Assembly (NCBI GenBank): GCA_018064245.1
Contig: JAGHVO010000012.1
Coordinates: 48,854 to 112,853 of the forward strand
DNA: 64,000 bases
Reading direction: 5' to 3'
Source: Candidatus Colimorpha pelethequi
Lineage (GTDB): Bacteria; Bacteroidota; Bacteroidia; Bacteroidales; P3
Shown: one piece after another, positions 43,363 through 52,977 of the stretch
Layout: each line of letters opens with the position of its first letter
Numbering within the stretch: position 1 is the first letter of the stretch
Notes under the pieces: generated by a model
The model's input: the letters and a program-made list of their open reading frames with translations, nothing else
The model's database searches: none
Told to the model about the DNA's origin: nothing
Program-made: the position numbers and the translations under genes

Positions 43363-45780
43363 ATGAAGAAGTTATTAACTACACTATCTGCCTTCGCACT
43401 CCCTTTATTATCATTCGCGAGCGAAGCTGATTTGGAAATGCCTACGGGATTTGCATCAGACCCCAATGCGAAAATCCTATACTGGGGTTTTGCAATCGTT
43501 GTATTAGGCTTGATTTTCGGTTTTTGGCAATTCAACAAGGTTCGTCGCCTTGGCGCTCATAAATCCATGTTGGAAATCGGTAACGTGATTTTCAAGACTT
43601 GCTCCACCTACTTGAAACAGCAAGGCAAGTTCTTGATTATCTTGTTTGTGTTTATTGGCGCTGCCATTGCATTGTACTTTGGCGTGTTGTCGAAGATGCC
43701 CCTCGGTTCCGTGCTTTTGGTTTTGGCATGGACAATCATTGGCATCTTGGGTTCTTACGGTGTAGCCTGGTTTGGTGTTCGTATGAATACCTATGCCAAT
43801 GCCCGTATGGCTTTCGCCTCCTTGCGTCGTCGTCCCCTCGATTTGTTGAACATCCCCTTGCGTGCTGGTATGAGCATTGGCATTGTGCTGATTTGCATTG
43901 AATTGGTTCTGATGCTTGTCATCCTGCTTTTCATGCCCGAAAATCTTGCAGGCAGCTGCTTCATCGGTTTTGCCATTGGTGAATCACTTGGCGCTTCCGC
44001 ACTGCGTATCGCTGGCGGTATCTTCACCAAGATTGCCGATATTGGAAGCGACTTGATGAAGGTTGTTTTCAAGATTGGAGAAGACGATCCCCGCAACCCT
44101 GGCGTTATTGCCGACTGTACGGGTGACAATGCTGGCGACAGCATCGGACCCACCGCCGACGGTTTCGAGACCTACGGCGTTACCGGCGTTGCCTTGGTAA
44201 GCTTTATCCTTCTTGCAGTTCCCGACACATCCATGCAGGTCAAGCTCTTGGTTTGGATTTTCGTAATGCGTATCCTTGGTATCATCGCTTCTGTTCTCGC
44301 CTATTATATTAATGGTGCCATCGCCAAGGCTAAATACAGCAAAGCCGACGACATCAACTTCGAAAAACCCCTTACCAGCCTCGTTTGGATTACCTCAATT
44401 CTTTCTATCATTGGTACTTTCTGCGCAAGCTATTTTATGCTCCGCGATGTAGAAGGAATGCCCAACCTTTGGATAGCACTCTCTGTCATCATCAGCTGTG
44501 GTACACTTGGTGCCGCTCTTATTCCTGAACTCACCAAAGTGTTCACCTCCCCCACTTCCAAGCATGTGAATGAGGTCGTGAAGGCTTCCGAACAAGGTGG
44601 AGCTTCCCTGAACATTCTCTCTGGTCTCGTTGCCGGCAACATGGGCGCTTTCTGGACAGGTATCGTGTTCGTCGTTCTGATGATTGTCGCTTACTTCACC
44701 TCCGAATATTTTGGAATCACTGCATTGTTTGGCGACCTCGGCGGTTTCTGCTCTATCTTCGCATTTGGCCTCGTAGCCTTTGGTATGCTGGGCATGGGCC
44801 CTGTAAACATCGCCGTTGACAGCTATGGTCCTGTAACCGATAATGCGCAGTCGGTTTATGAACTTTCCTTGATTGAGGACGACATTGAGAAGACCAAGAA
44901 AGAAGTTGAAGACGAGTTCGGTTTCACTCCCGATTTTGAGAAGGCAAAATACTACCTCGAAGCCAACGATGGTGCAGGCAACACCTTCAAGGCTACCGCA
45001 AAACCCGTATTGATTGGTACCGCCGTAGTAGGTGCAACCACCATGATTTTCTCCCTCATCCTCTTGATCCAGAAAACCCTTGGCATCAATCCTACCGACA
45101 TCCTCAACCTGCTCAACCCCTATAGCATTCTCGGTTTCATCCTCGGCGGCTGCGTTATTTTCTGGTTCACGGGTGCTTCAATGCAAGCCGTTACCACTGG
45201 CGCCAACCGTGCTGTCGAGTTCATCAAAGACAACATCCGACTCGACCCCAACGCTCCCAAGAAAGCCGACATCAACAAGTCTCAGGAAGTGGTAAAAATC
45301 TGTACGAACTATGCTCAGAAAGGTATGATCAACATTTTCATCGCCATCTTCTGCTTCGCACTTGGTTTCGCTTGCTTCTCCTCTCCTGCCGGAATTGGTG
45401 GCAACAACGCCGTTTGCCTCTTCATCAGCTACCTCATCTCCATCGCCGTATTCGGTCTTTTCCAGGCAATGTTTATGGCAAACGCTGGTGGCGCTTGGGA
45501 CAACGCCAAGAAGGTCGTTGAAGTTGACATGAAAGCCAAGGGCACTCCGCTCCACGATGCAAGCGTTGTAGGCGACACTGTAGGCGATCCTTTCAAGGAC
45601 ACCTCTTCCGTTGCACTCAACCCCATCATCAAGTTCACCACCTTGTTTGGTGTGTTGGCTATGGAAATCGCCATCAGCCCCAACTTCATGAACATTGCTC
45701 CTTATTTCGGAATTGCATTCATCATCATTGCTTTGATTTTCGTCTATCGTTCGTTCTACAAGATGAGAATCAAGAAATAA
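43363..45780 (+). CDS. hppA: membrane-bound ion-pumping pyrophosphatase
   Basis: An 805-aa polytopic protein (about 16 helices) that couples PPi hydrolysis to H+ and/or Na+ export. Active-site motifs: DDPRNPGVIADCTGDNAGD (about 245-263), DSYGPVTDNAQ, and DTVGDPFKDTSSVALNP near the C-terminus. At the position that separates K+-dependent from K+-independent pumps it reads AGNTFKATAK, with Lys where K+-dependent enzymes have Ala. That suggests K+ independence, but ion specificity cannot be decided by eye. Strong own promoter and terminator: a single-gene unit. Confidence 0.95.
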   Translation: MKKLLTTLSAFALPLLSFASEADLEMPTGFASDPNAKILYWGFAIVVLGLIFGFWQFNKVRRLGAHKSMLEIGNVIFKTCSTYLKQQGKFLIILFVFIGAAIALYFGVLSKMPLGSVLLVLAWTIIGILGSYGVAWFGVRMNTYANARMAFASLRRRPLDLLNIPLRAGMSIGIVLICIELVLMLVILLFMPENLAGSCFIGFAIGESLGASALRIAGGIFTKIADIGSDLMKVVFKIGEDDPRNPGVIADCTGDNAGDSIGPTADGFETYGVTGVALVSFILLAVPDTSMQVKLLVWIFVMRILGIIASVLAYYINGAIAKAKYSKADDINFEKPLTSLVWITSILSIIGTFCASYFMLRDVEGMPNLWIALSVIISCGTLGAALIPELTKVFTSPTSKHVNEVVKASEQGGASLNILSGLVAGNMGAFWTGIVFVVLMIVAYFTSEYFGITALFGDLGGFCSIFAFGLVAFGMLGMGPVNIAVDSYGPVTDNAQSVYELSLIEDDIEKTKKEVEDEFGFTPDFEKAKYYLEANDGAGNTFKATAKPVLIGTAVVGATTMIFSLILLIQKTLGINPTDILNLLNPYSILGFILGGCVIFWFTGASMQAVTTGANRAVEFIKDNIRLDPNAPKKADINKSQEVVKICTNYAQKGMINIFIAIFCFALGFACFSSPAGIGGNNAVCLFISYLISIAVFGLFQAMFMANAGGAWDNAKKVVEVDMKAKGTPLHDASVVGDTVGDPFKDTSSVALNPIIKFTTLFGVLAMEIAISPNFMNIAPYFGIAFIIIALIFVYRSFYKMRIKK

Positions 45781-45800
45781 AACAGTATAAAAAAACGTTA

Positions 45801-45832
45801 AAAATCCCTCTTGCTGCAACAAGAGGGATTTT
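45801..45832 (+). terminator. terminator after hppA
   Basis: AAAATCCCTCTTG (45801-45813) pairs perfectly with CAAGAGGGATTTT (45820-45832) around CTGCAA, followed by a T run. Confidence 0.9.
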
Positions 45833-45857
45833 TTTTGTGTCATTAAAAAAAAATACG

Positions 45858-45865
45858 TAATTTTG
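45858..45865 (+). promoter_or_regulatory. -7 box TAATTTTG for the T9SS cargo gene
   Basis: TAATTTTG 30 nt before the ATG at 45896. A TTTG at 45834-45837 lies 20 nt upstream, close to the ideal 19. Confidence 0.55.
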
Positions 45866-45895
45866 TAATTTCTAATTATACTATAACAAAAAGAC

Positions 45896-48232
45896 ATGCA
45901 AAAGAGATCCCTATTTTTCGCCATCGTCGCTCTTGCTTCATTCTCAACTGTTTGGGCTCAATGTCCCGAAATTACCATTGACCAAAAATACGACCACACA
46001 CCCTGCACATTATACCGATTAAATGGCTGGGATACCGCAATCACATGCGATGTACATAGCATAGTGCTCAATGCAACACCCTTTATCACCACGCAGCACT
46101 TCAATGGAACCTATCTGATTGAGCCCATTCCTTACAATCCCCCTGACACTTCTTTCCACGCTGGTCAGCATTTGAACATCAGTACCGATGACGCTTGGGA
46201 AAACAGTCAAATATCTTTCCCATTTGACTTTATGTTCTTTGGACAAAAATATAATTCGGCCGTTGTGGGCTCCAACGGACTGGTATCCTTCGACCTCACC
46301 CGCGTAGGCCAGCACTGTCCGTACATGTACTCCGTGCCAATCCCTTCACCCAACTGGCCGACTGCCGCAGAACCTGCCATGAACGCCATCTATGGCATCT
46401 ACGAAGATATTGATCCTGCCTACCTACGCAGCAATAATGGTACCTGTGGAATGTTTCGCCATGTAGGTGGAGAATATCCCTGCAGATATTTGAGCGCAAG
46501 CGTAAATGGCGTTGATCAATTTGGCAACCACAACAACTACAACACCTACCAAATTGTTTGTTATGAAGGTACCAACGTTATCGAGGTGCATGTAAAGGAG
46601 CGCAACTGTTGCAGTTCAACCAACAGCGGTAAAGGAATTATTGGCATTCAAAATGCAACTGGACAAAATCAAGTTTCTACCAAGAACAACCCTCAATATG
46701 ACGAAAACACAGGTTTGCCCAAGTTCACGAATTATATCGAACCCAATTCACCTGGTGCATTTGTGGCTCCCAACCGCGGCAATCAAACCGGCGGATGGAC
46801 GGGAGATGTAACCACACCCGAGGCGTGGCGTTTCACCCCCCAAGGAACTACTACCAAAAACATCCAGTGGTGGAGACTGCTTGCCACTGGCGACTCCGTT
46901 GAAGTGGGAATATTGCCTACCGACGCAAACGCACTTGCCACAGAAGCATACTATACCAACGCCGATCATACCTCCATTCAAGCCTCTCCCACCACAGAGG
47001 CACGCTACATGGTTTCAATGAAATATACTGGTGCCAATGGACACAACTACTACCTTTGCGACACTATCATCATTGGAATGGATACTGCCAATACAATGAA
47101 TCTTAGCTGCGAGCATCCTCAAATTTGCCAAGGTCAAACCTCACAGGTCACACTCAACTATCCTTCAAGCGGTCAGTCGCTGCGTTCTGCCACTTGGAAC
47201 GCACGTCACGTTTTAAATGGCGCACAATCCGACTTGCCCGAAACTCGCTACCAAATCAATTCCGCCAGCACCCAACTCACACTGCGTCCCGCCGATTCGA
47301 TTGCAGAGAACAAGATCGACACCACAATCATCTACTGTACGGCTACGTTCAGCAACGGATGTTCGAACTACGACAGTATTATGATTTTCACCTACCCGAA
47401 CTTTGAACTCAACTATGAAGACGGCATCTGCGAAGGCCAATCCTATACCTTTGGCACCCATACCTATACCGCCACGGGCAACTACACCGAAACCTTCCGT
47501 TCCGAAGCAGGCTGCGACAGCGTTGAACATTTGAGCCTTACCGTTTACCAGAAGAGCTATAATGTTGACGTGGTGGATGATTGCAAACCCTATACATGGG
47601 CTACCGGAAACGGCTTGACCTACTACGAGAGCAGCTATACCGACACCATTATGTTGCACAACCGCTATGGCTGCGACAGCACTGTAAGACTTGAGTTTAC
47701 GTTGCACCCACTCACCGCCAAGATTGTTGCCACTCCCGAGAACGCCACCATGGATGTGCTGAACATCCTGCTGACTGACGCCAGCATAAACGGAGACAGC
47801 CGCATTTGGTATCTCCCCGACGGCAACACCGCCCGCGACAAGAATTTCCAGTTCAGCTATCCTATTTCCGAAGACTCTGTAGAAATCAGAATGCATGCAG
47901 TAAGCCAATACGGTTGCGAAGAAGATGCCAGCATTGTCATCCACATGCTGAAAGAGACCTTCTGGATGCCCAACGCATTTACTCCTGGTGCCGAGACCAA
48001 CAATCTGTTCCGTCCTTATGGCATCGGACTGCTTGACATACAGATGAGCATTTTCGACCGTCGCGGAAATCTGGTTTACAAATTCAAGGACAAGAACGAC
48101 GCCTGGGATGGCAAAGACATGAATGGAAACGACCTTCCACAAGGAAGTTACACCTATATTGTACACTATAAGAATCTTGTCAATCCTGACAAGACCAATG
48201 TCGCAAAAGGAACCATTACATTGATTCGATAA
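45896..48232 (+). CDS. secreted protein with gliding-motility-type (CHU_C) T9SS C-terminal domain
   Basis: A 778-aa surface or secreted protein. Signal peptide about residues 1-21 (cleaved after WAQ-type site). Residues 60-300 look like a lectin-like/jelly-roll region (FPFDFMFFGQKYNSAVVGSNGLVSFDL, then GTNVIEVHVKERNCC). Middle Ig-like/adhesin-type repeats each with a Cys pair follow: ICEGQSYTFGTHTYTATGNY and CKPYTWATGNGLTYYES share a repeat pattern ending in GCDS. The C-terminal ~90 residues (FWMPNAFTPGAETNNLFRP ... GNDLPQGSYTYIVHYKN) are the gliding_CTERM (CHU_C, T9SS type B) sorting domain. Probably an adhesin; ligand unknown. Its stop overlaps asd. Confidence 0.9.
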   Translation: MQKRSLFFAIVALASFSTVWAQCPEITIDQKYDHTPCTLYRLNGWDTAITCDVHSIVLNATPFITTQHFNGTYLIEPIPYNPPDTSFHAGQHLNISTDDAWENSQISFPFDFMFFGQKYNSAVVGSNGLVSFDLTRVGQHCPYMYSVPIPSPNWPTAAEPAMNAIYGIYEDIDPAYLRSNNGTCGMFRHVGGEYPCRYLSASVNGVDQFGNHNNYNTYQIVCYEGTNVIEVHVKERNCCSSTNSGKGIIGIQNATGQNQVSTKNNPQYDENTGLPKFTNYIEPNSPGAFVAPNRGNQTGGWTGDVTTPEAWRFTPQGTTTKNIQWWRLLATGDSVEVGILPTDANALATEAYYTNADHTSIQASPTTEARYMVSMKYTGANGHNYYLCDTIIIGMDTANTMNLSCEHPQICQGQTSQVTLNYPSSGQSLRSATWNARHVLNGAQSDLPETRYQINSASTQLTLRPADSIAENKIDTTIIYCTATFSNGCSNYDSIMIFTYPNFELNYEDGICEGQSYTFGTHTYTATGNYTETFRSEAGCDSVEHLSLTVYQKSYNVDVVDDCKPYTWATGNGLTYYESSYTDTIMLHNRYGCDSTVRLEFTLHPLTAKIVATPENATMDVLNILLTDASINGDSRIWYLPDGNTARDKNFQFSYPISEDSVEIRMHAVSQYGCEEDASIVIHMLKETFWMPNAFTPGAETNNLFRPYGIGLLDIQMSIFDRRGNLVYKFKDKNDAWDGKDMNGNDLPQGSYTYIVHYKNLVNPDKTNVAKGTITLIR

Positions 48233-49212
48233 TGAAAATTGCCGTTGTTGGAGCCACCGGACTTGTTGGTGGCGTAATGCTGAAAGTACTTGAAGAGCGA
48301 GGATTTGCCAATGAGGAGATCATTCCTGCCGCTTCTTCGAAATCGGTGGGCAAACAAATTGCCTTCGCACAAAGAACATTGACTGTGGTATCGGTGGAAG
48401 ATGCCATTGCGCAACATCCACAATATGCCATTTTCTCGGCAGGAGCTGACGCTTCGCGCCTCTATGCGCCTCAATTTGCCGCAGTTGGAACCGTTGTCAT
48501 CGACAACTCTTCCGCTTGGCGCAAGGACCCCAACATTCCGTTGGTAGTTCCCGAAATCAACTTCGACGTCATCACGCCAAACGACCATATCATTGCCAAC
48601 CCGAACTGTTCCACAATCCAGATGGTGCTTGCCGTTTCGCAGCTGCACAAACACTACCACATCAAGCGTTTGGTCATCTCCACCTACCAGAGCATCACGG
48701 GTACGGGAATCAAGGCCATTCGCCAATTGGAGCAAGAAGAGGCGACGGGCAATTGCGACAACAAGGCTTACCCCTACCCGATTCACCGCAATCTCTTCCC
48801 TCACGGCGGCGATTTTCTGGCCGACGGCTATACCACCGAAGAGCAGAAATTGGTTGACGAGACCCGCAAGATTTTGCGCGACAAGAGCATTGCCGTTAGC
48901 GCCACAGTGGCGCGTGTTCCCGTAGTTGGCGGCCATTCCGAATCCGTGAACATTGAATTTCACGAAGAATTCAACCTGCAAGACGCACGCGACATTATTG
49001 CCAAGACAGAAGGCATCGTACTTTATGATGATCCATCAAAGCTCCAATATCCTATGCCTATCACCGCCGAAGGTCGTGACGAGGTGTTTGTAGGCCGCGT
49101 TCGCCGCGATCCCTCACAGGCACGCACGTTGAACCTTTGGGTGGTGGCCGACAACCTGCGCAAAGGTGCCGCTACCAACGCCGTGCAGATTTTGGAAAGA
49201 CTGGTAAAATAG
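48232..49212 (+). CDS. asd: aspartate-semialdehyde dehydrogenase
   Basis: A 326-aa enzyme reducing aspartyl phosphate to aspartate semialdehyde for Lys/DAP/Met/Thr. NADP-binding VGATGLVGGVMLKVL at the N-terminus; catalytic Cys in NPNCSTIQMV (about residue 125); GGHSESVNIEF later. Its ATG overlaps the upstream stop codon (TAATG), so translation is coupled to the T9SS cargo gene, an odd pairing of functions. Confidence 0.96.
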   Translation: MKIAVVGATGLVGGVMLKVLEERGFANEEIIPAASSKSVGKQIAFAQRTLTVVSVEDAIAQHPQYAIFSAGADASRLYAPQFAAVGTVVIDNSSAWRKDPNIPLVVPEINFDVITPNDHIIANPNCSTIQMVLAVSQLHKHYHIKRLVISTYQSITGTGIKAIRQLEQEEATGNCDNKAYPYPIHRNLFPHGGDFLADGYTTEEQKLVDETRKILRDKSIAVSATVARVPVVGGHSESVNIEFHEEFNLQDARDIIAKTEGIVLYDDPSKLQYPMPITAEGRDEVFVGRVRRDPSQARTLNLWVVADNLRKGAATNAVQILERLVK

Positions 49213-49295
49213 ATTTGTTGAATTGTTGAAGTGTTGAATCGTTGATTTGAACATCATTACGCTTAATACTTAACACTTAATACTTGACTTACTTC

Positions 49296-49778
49296 ATGTT
49301 TCGTAATATTCTCACATTGACTTGTTCGCTGTTGCTCTTGGTTTCTTGCAACAAGGGCGTCGTCTTCAATGAAACACAAGAGATTCCTAACGGGAATTTC
49401 CAGCGCTTCACGGAGCAGAAGTTCAACGTGAATATCGAAAACATCGACGATTGCTACGACTTGTATGTAACAACCGTGATCGACACCGCCAAATTTATCT
49501 CCAGCACATTGCCCATCATGGTAACCGTTGACGGTCCCAACGGCGACAGCAGAATGTTCCGCAACACAATCATGATACGCGACAAGGCAGGAAACTGGAA
49601 AGGAGATCTTGACGGAAGTCTGCTCACCACCGTCACCCGAGTAAGGGAATATTATTTCTTTAACATTGAAGGAAAACAACTTGTCCGCATCAGCCAATGT
49701 TCCCACAAATACGACATTCGAGGCATCTCAATGGTTGGTTTCCGCGTCGTCAAGGCCGACTTGGTCTATCCTGATTAG
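49296..49778 (+). CDS. gldH: gliding motility lipoprotein GldH
   Basis: A 160-aa lipoprotein with lipobox LLLVSC (Cys at residue 18). The mature part (YDLYVTTVIDTAKFISSTLPI, GPNGDSRMFRNTIMIRDKAG, REYYFFNIEGKQLVRISQCSHKYDI) matches the GldH family. GldH is required for gliding in Flavobacterium and is found in many T9SS-bearing, non-gliding Bacteroidota. The ATG at 49296 is used; a TTG 12 nt upstream is less likely. Confidence 0.85.
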   Translation: MFRNILTLTCSLLLLVSCNKGVVFNETQEIPNGNFQRFTEQKFNVNIENIDDCYDLYVTTVIDTAKFISSTLPIMVTVDGPNGDSRMFRNTIMIRDKAGNWKGDLDGSLLTTVTRVREYYFFNIEGKQLVRISQCSHKYDIRGISMVGFRVVKADLVYPD

Positions 49779-49872
49779 TGACTAAAGTATTGTTGAATTG
49801 TTGATTTGTTGAACTGTTGATTTGATGATTTGCAGATTTTTTGACTCTTAACTCAACATCGAGCCGTGAGGC

Positions 49873-51717
49873 ATGATTGACGAAAGCATAAACAAGAATA
49901 TAGAGCGTATCAAAGTCCGCTTGAAAACCATTCCCGAAACACCTGGTGTATATCAGCATCTGGACGCTTCGGGAAACGTCATTTATGTGGGCAAGGCGCG
50001 CAACCTGCAACGACGAGTAAGTTCTTATTTCAGCCACTACGACGAAAAGAGTGCCAAAATCAAGATGCTGGTGCGCAACATCTACGACACCCGCGTGACA
50101 GTCGTCGCCACCGAGGTTGACGCCCTCTTGCTGGAGAACAACCTCATCAAGCAGTACCAGCCACGCTACAACAGCTTACTCAAAGACGACAAGTCGTATC
50201 CCTACCTCTGCATCACCCACGAGGACTATCCACGTATCCTTTTCACACGCAACCGTCACCTCAACGGACAATATTTCGGTCCCTACCCTAACCAACGTGT
50301 GCTACGAGAATTGCAAGACATCATCCGACAACTTTTCGCCTACCGCACCTGCGAACGCAAACTCAAAGCCTCCGTTCAATCGGCAGAGCGTCCTTGTATG
50401 AAACACCAGATAGGACTCTGCAAAGCGCCCTGCGCCGGATTGCAAAGTCATGAAGAATATCTGCAAACCATCGAACAGATACGCAAGATATTGAAAGGCG
50501 ATTTTGGCGAAATCCTTGAAGAACAAAAGAAAGAGATGCTTTCACTCGCCGAGGAACTGAGGTTTGAAGAAGCGGAAATACTACGGCAAAAAATCCATCT
50601 TCTGGAAAGCTATCAGAGTCACTCCACCGTTGTCAACACCAACGTCAAAGACGTAGATGTATTTTCCATTGTCTCTGATGATCGTTTCGCCTACGTGAAT
50701 ATGATGCGCATCAAGAATGGCAGCATCGTCTATAGTTTTTCCAACGAAATCAAAAAACAGTTGGACGAGAGCGACGAAGAGATTCTCGCCACCATCGTTC
50801 CCGCCCTCCACGAGCAGACCGAAAGCACAGCCCACGAAGTGCTGCTTCCGCTGCATGTGGAAGAGATTCCTGAGGAGTACCTTCATCAAACAGTACCCAC
50901 GAGAGGAGATCGAAAACAACTGATAGACCTTTCCCTCCGCAACGTCATTTCCTACCAGCAGCAATGCCGTCACCAACGTGCGTTGCTCTATCCCGACGAT
51001 TCCTCGGCACAGCGTCGCAGCAACGCCACCGACCACCTGTTGGAACGAATCCAAAAGGCGTTGCAACTTACCGCGTTGCCTGTAAATATCGAATGTTTCG
51101 ATAACTCCAATATTCAGGGAGCCTATCCCGTGGCAGCCATGGTGCGATTTACCAACGGCAAACCCAACCGCACCGAATACAAACGTTTCAATATCAAGAC
51201 AGTCGAAGGCCCCGACGATTATGCTTCCATGGCGGAGGTCATCTACCGCCGCTACAATCGCTTGAAAGAGGAAGGGAAACCCATGCCCGAACTACTTATC
51301 GTTGATGGCGGCAAAGGACAGATGGAGATGGCACGCCAAGTCATCGAAGGCGAACTCGGACTAGAAATACCCATTGCAGGCCTTGCAAAAGACGACCGAC
51401 ACCACACCTCGGAACTGCTTTACGGCAATCCTCCGCAAGTCATCGGACTTAAACCAACCGATGCCTTGTTCCATCTATTGGAACAGATTCAAAACGAAGT
51501 ACACCGTTTTGCCATCACCTTCCACAAACAGAAACGCAGCAAAGGGACATTCCGCACCCAACTTACCGATATTCCCGGCATCGGCGAGAAAACCGCGCGA
51601 GACCTGTTGCTGCGCTATGGTTCCGTAAAGCAAATCAAGTTGCAGACCCTCGCCGACCTCACACAAGCCGTCGGACCCGCCAAAGCAAAGGTCATCTTCG
51701 AATATTTCCAAGACTAA
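49873..51717 (+). CDS. uvrC: excinuclease ABC subunit C
   Basis: A 614-aa UvrC that makes the dual incisions in nucleotide excision repair. N-terminal GIY-YIG nuclease (PGVYQHLDASGNVIYVGKARNL), the Cys-containing CMKHQIGLCKAPC segment, a UVR motif around 205-235 (EEQKKEMLSLAEELRFEEAE), RNase H-like endonuclease domain (ECFDNSNIQGAYPVAAMV, DDYASMAEVIYRR, LLIVDGGKGQ) and C-terminal helix-hairpin-helix (IPGIGEKTARDLLLRYGS). Complete. The stop overlaps the end of the convergent SGNH gene by 4 nt. Confidence 0.96.
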   Translation: MIDESINKNIERIKVRLKTIPETPGVYQHLDASGNVIYVGKARNLQRRVSSYFSHYDEKSAKIKMLVRNIYDTRVTVVATEVDALLLENNLIKQYQPRYNSLLKDDKSYPYLCITHEDYPRILFTRNRHLNGQYFGPYPNQRVLRELQDIIRQLFAYRTCERKLKASVQSAERPCMKHQIGLCKAPCAGLQSHEEYLQTIEQIRKILKGDFGEILEEQKKEMLSLAEELRFEEAEILRQKIHLLESYQSHSTVVNTNVKDVDVFSIVSDDRFAYVNMMRIKNGSIVYSFSNEIKKQLDESDEEILATIVPALHEQTESTAHEVLLPLHVEEIPEEYLHQTVPTRGDRKQLIDLSLRNVISYQQQCRHQRALLYPDDSSAQRRSNATDHLLERIQKALQLTALPVNIECFDNSNIQGAYPVAAMVRFTNGKPNRTEYKRFNIKTVEGPDDYASMAEVIYRRYNRLKEEGKPMPELLIVDGGKGQMEMARQVIEGELGLEIPIAGLAKDDRHHTSELLYGNPPQVIGLKPTDALFHLLEQIQNEVHRFAITFHKQKRSKGTFRTQLTDIPGIGEKTARDLLLRYGSVKQIKLQTLADLTQAVGPAKAKVIFEYFQD

Positions 51718-52970
51718 AACATTGTCGCAATCGCGTCAGCCACTACCCTATAGCCTTTGGCATAGAGATAGTTTTCTTTGATATATTCAGGATTGGGCGT
51801 TCCATCTTCAAGAGCTAGCATGGTGTAAATATCCAACACTTTCAAGTTGGAATCAGTTTTCGCAAATTTTTGCAACCAAGTGTTGAACTCCACAATACGA
51901 GGATTATTGTCGAGTGTCGGCATCAAAGTCAACGCAACAACTTGCGCATCAGGAGCCACCTTGTGGATTTGTTTCAAAAGGTTCTCGTACTTCAATTCCA
52001 CTTCAACAAGATCATTATCGCCATTCACATCATCCGTAGCGGTATAGAGTAGAATCGTTTTCGGACGCTCCATCTTGCCGGAGAAAGTTGCATCCACCAT
52101 CGCTGAAGTGAGCGCTATAGAGCCACCATAGCCCCACCCTGTCCCACGATTCTTCACATGTGTATCGTGCAACTGTTCCGCCCATTCGCCATTTTTGACC
52201 ATCTCGTCTCCGAAAAAGAGAATGTCATCATCTTGTATAGGCAACAGACTGAAATAAGTAGCCCTCATACCATGAGAACCCCACAAACCCGCATCCTGCT
52301 GCAACATTTCAGCGTCGTCGGGATAGACCGAATTAAGACCGACATACGGACTGATGATATCGCACCAAAGCTTATAGCCGTATGCAGTTAGGTGCAGTTG
52401 ATCGAGGGAATAGACTTTGTTGTCTAGAATAGGCAAAAAGGTGGGATACAAGTCAATATAAGTGGTATTAGGAGTATGCTCCGCCAGTTCACGAATCATT
52501 TTATTTGTCGCCTGGATGGTCTGCAACGTGCGCAACTTTTGGTCACGAGCGGGAAGAATACTTTGCAGATAAAGTTGCGTCTGCGGACTCTCCTTACGGA
52601 CAAGTTTCACGAGGGCTGAGATATTCTTGACAATAGCATATTCCGATGTGTCGGAACCCAAGTCATTGGTGCCAATCATCAGAAAGACCTTGGCAGGATG
52701 ATATTGCAGCCACGACATTGCATTCTGCAACACCTCACCACTCAGCGCACCCGAGTTGCCACGATTCACAATACGAGCGTCGCCTCCGAAAGCCTCGCCC
52801 CAGTTATGCATATCCGTGATGCTGTTGCCCACAAAAACGATCGCGTCCTTCGGCATTTCCAACCCCGTCCAGCTGTCAAATCGATGATTGCGAAAAGGAA
52901 TATCCGCCTGCGCAAAATCAAAGCAGCAGCAACAGAACAGCAGCAAAAATTGTTTCTGGAAATGATGCAT
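51714..52970 (-). CDS. tandem SGNH/GDSL hydrolase, second half degenerate
   Basis: A 418-aa exported protein with an unusual Cys-rich signal (FLLLFCCCCFDFAQA). Residues ~30-210 form an SGNH domain: block I FVGNSITDMHNW (catalytic Ser), block II NRGNSGALSGEVL, block III MIGTNDLGSD (Asn), block V DQLHLTAYGY (Asp/His). A second copy covers ~230-418, but its block I is FFGDEMVKNGEW (no Ser), block III TATDDVNGD and block V KENYLYAKGY (no His), so it is probably inactive. Likely a periplasmic or surface carbohydrate esterase, by analogy. The ATG at 52970 is 7 nt from the glycosyltransferase stop, suggesting one operon. Confidence 0.82.
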   Translation of the reverse strand: MHHFQKQFLLLFCCCCFDFAQADIPFRNHRFDSWTGLEMPKDAIVFVGNSITDMHNWGEAFGGDARIVNRGNSGALSGEVLQNAMSWLQYHPAKVFLMIGTNDLGSDTSEYAIVKNISALVKLVRKESPQTQLYLQSILPARDQKLRTLQTIQATNKMIRELAEHTPNTTYIDLYPTFLPILDNKVYSLDQLHLTAYGYKLWCDIISPYVGLNSVYPDDAEMLQQDAGLWGSHGMRATYFSLLPIQDDDILFFGDEMVKNGEWAEQLHDTHVKNRGTGWGYGGSIALTSAMVDATFSGKMERPKTILLYTATDDVNGDNDLVEVELKYENLLKQIHKVAPDAQVVALTLMPTLDNNPRIVEFNTWLQKFAKTDSNLKVLDIYTMLALEDGTPNPEYIKENYLYAKGYRVVADAIATMF

Positions 52971-52977
52971 TTTGCAA

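Noticed and set aside
47213..48166. Open frame of about 317 codons opposite the T9SS cargo gene
   Set aside because: The plus-strand protein has a signal peptide and CHU_C domain; the antisense frame lacks any start context or domain.
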